NCBI GenBank assembly: GCA_902465425.1
Contig: CABQNA010000114.1
Span: forward strand, 1-5,400
Reading direction: 5' to 3'
DNA: 5,400 bases
DNA from: an uncultured Collinsella sp.
GTDB lineage: Bacteria; Actinomycetota; Coriobacteriia; Coriobacteriales; Coriobacteriaceae
Positions 4,940 through 5,400 of this stretch are shown one piece after another. The translations under genes and the position numbers were made by a program. The notes under the pieces are model-generated. The model searched no databases. It was not told where the DNA came from and saw only the letters and a list, made by a program, of their open reading frames with translations. Within the stretch, counting starts at the first letter, position 1. The number at the start of each line of letters is the position of its first letter.

Positions 4940-5400
4940 TTACTTGAGGTAGCCGTCGGCACGAAGCTTCTTGAGATCGGAATCTTTGACCTCGCAACCG
5001 GCGGGCAGCACCATGAACACGCGGTCGCCCACCTCCTTGACCGTGGCACCCAGACCGCAGGCAAAGCCGTAAGAGAAGTCCAAGACGCGCTTGGCAACTT
5101 CGGTGCGTACGCCCACAAAAATCAGTGCGACAGGCTGCTTGGTGCGAACGCGGCGCACCACGGTCTCCACGTCGTCATAGCTCTCGGGGCGCAGGACATA
5201 GGCCGGCAGCTGCGGTGTGGCGTTGATGATATTGCTCGCATAGGCCGAGGCATCGCTCGGTGCAGGCGCGGGCGCAGCGGCGGCACGGGCGCGGGTGTTC
5301 TCGGCGTAGCTCGACGGCGTGTCATAGGCACCAGGACGATAACCGCTCGCAACACTGTCCTGCGAGCGCGAAGGCGGGTTATACGTCGTGGCATGGCGGG
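4940..5400 (-). CDS. sepF: SepF cell division protein, N-terminus beyond window
   Basis: The open frame continues to the right edge, giving at least 152 residues with no start in view. The C-terminal part is the SepF core: YVLRPESYDDVETVVRRV, then KQPVALIFVGVRTEVAKRVLDF, GFACGLGATVKEVGDRVFMVLP and a short DSDLKKLRADGYLK end. SepF polymerises on the membrane and tethers FtsZ filaments; it is the main FtsZ anchor in bacteria lacking FtsA. Before the core is a long, low-complexity Ala/Pro/Ser/Tyr linker (for example SGYRPGAYDTPSSYAE and an Ala-Pro run), which presumably joins an N-terminal amphipathic helix outside the window. The GTG at 5170 is internal to the core and should not be taken as the start. 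sepF leads directly into yggT and divIVA, the conserved order in Gram-positive division clusters. Confidence 0.9.
   Translation of the reverse strand, partial: RHATTYNPPSRSQDSVASGYRPGAYDTPSSYAENTRARAAAAPAPAPSDASAYASNIINATPQLPAYVLRPESYDDVETVVRRVRTKQPVALIFVGVRTEVAKRVLDFSYGFACGLGATVKEVGDRVFMVLPAGCEVKDSDLKKLRADGYLK

Overview
The window looks like chromosomal DNA from a high-GC Gram-positive bacterium of the Actinomycetota, most likely a gut Coriobacteriia member such as Collinsella. That placement is an inference. It rests on the C-ending codon use, the AAAGGA-type ribosome binding sites, a tail of the division cluster in the order sepF-yggT-divIVA, and an actinobacterial-style KRGY motif in DivIVA. 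No transposase, tRNA, rRNA, CRISPR array or phage gene was found.

Left part (1-1096): the 5' portion of a multi-spanning membrane protein, probably of the Bax inhibitor-1 family, runs leftward off the edge. Upstream of it is a small leftward gene (518-848) whose reading frame appears broken near 630. It is preceded by a TACAAT -10 element and by a 14-bp palindrome matching the Gram-positive LexA (SOS) operator. Between this and the next gene is a leader with an almost perfect Shine-Dalgarno sequence and a three-codon mini-ORF.

Centre (1097-3202): a rightward phosphate transport pair, a PiT-family permease followed by its DUF47/PhoU-like partner. The 3' end of the pair runs into two tandem 88-bp repeat units. 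Each can fold into a hairpin with the same apical loop but a different stem. The second forms a 28-bp helix whose only imperfections are two G·U wobbles. A G/T-rich stretch follows.

Right part (3203-5400): a rightward nitroreductase-family flavoprotein whose codon use changes sharply about halfway. It ends at an intrinsic terminator and faces a second terminator serving the opposite strand. The leftward division operon sepF-yggT-divIVA fills the rest. yggT has no ATG, GTG or TTG codon that would give a full-length protein. DivIVA and SepF act at the septum or cell poles, and the YggT membrane protein is a usual neighbour.

Most genes here are ordinary housekeeping genes. The points most worth a second look are the tandem hairpin repeats, the possible SOS-controlled broken gene, the yggT start, and the codon-use switch in the nitroreductase gene.
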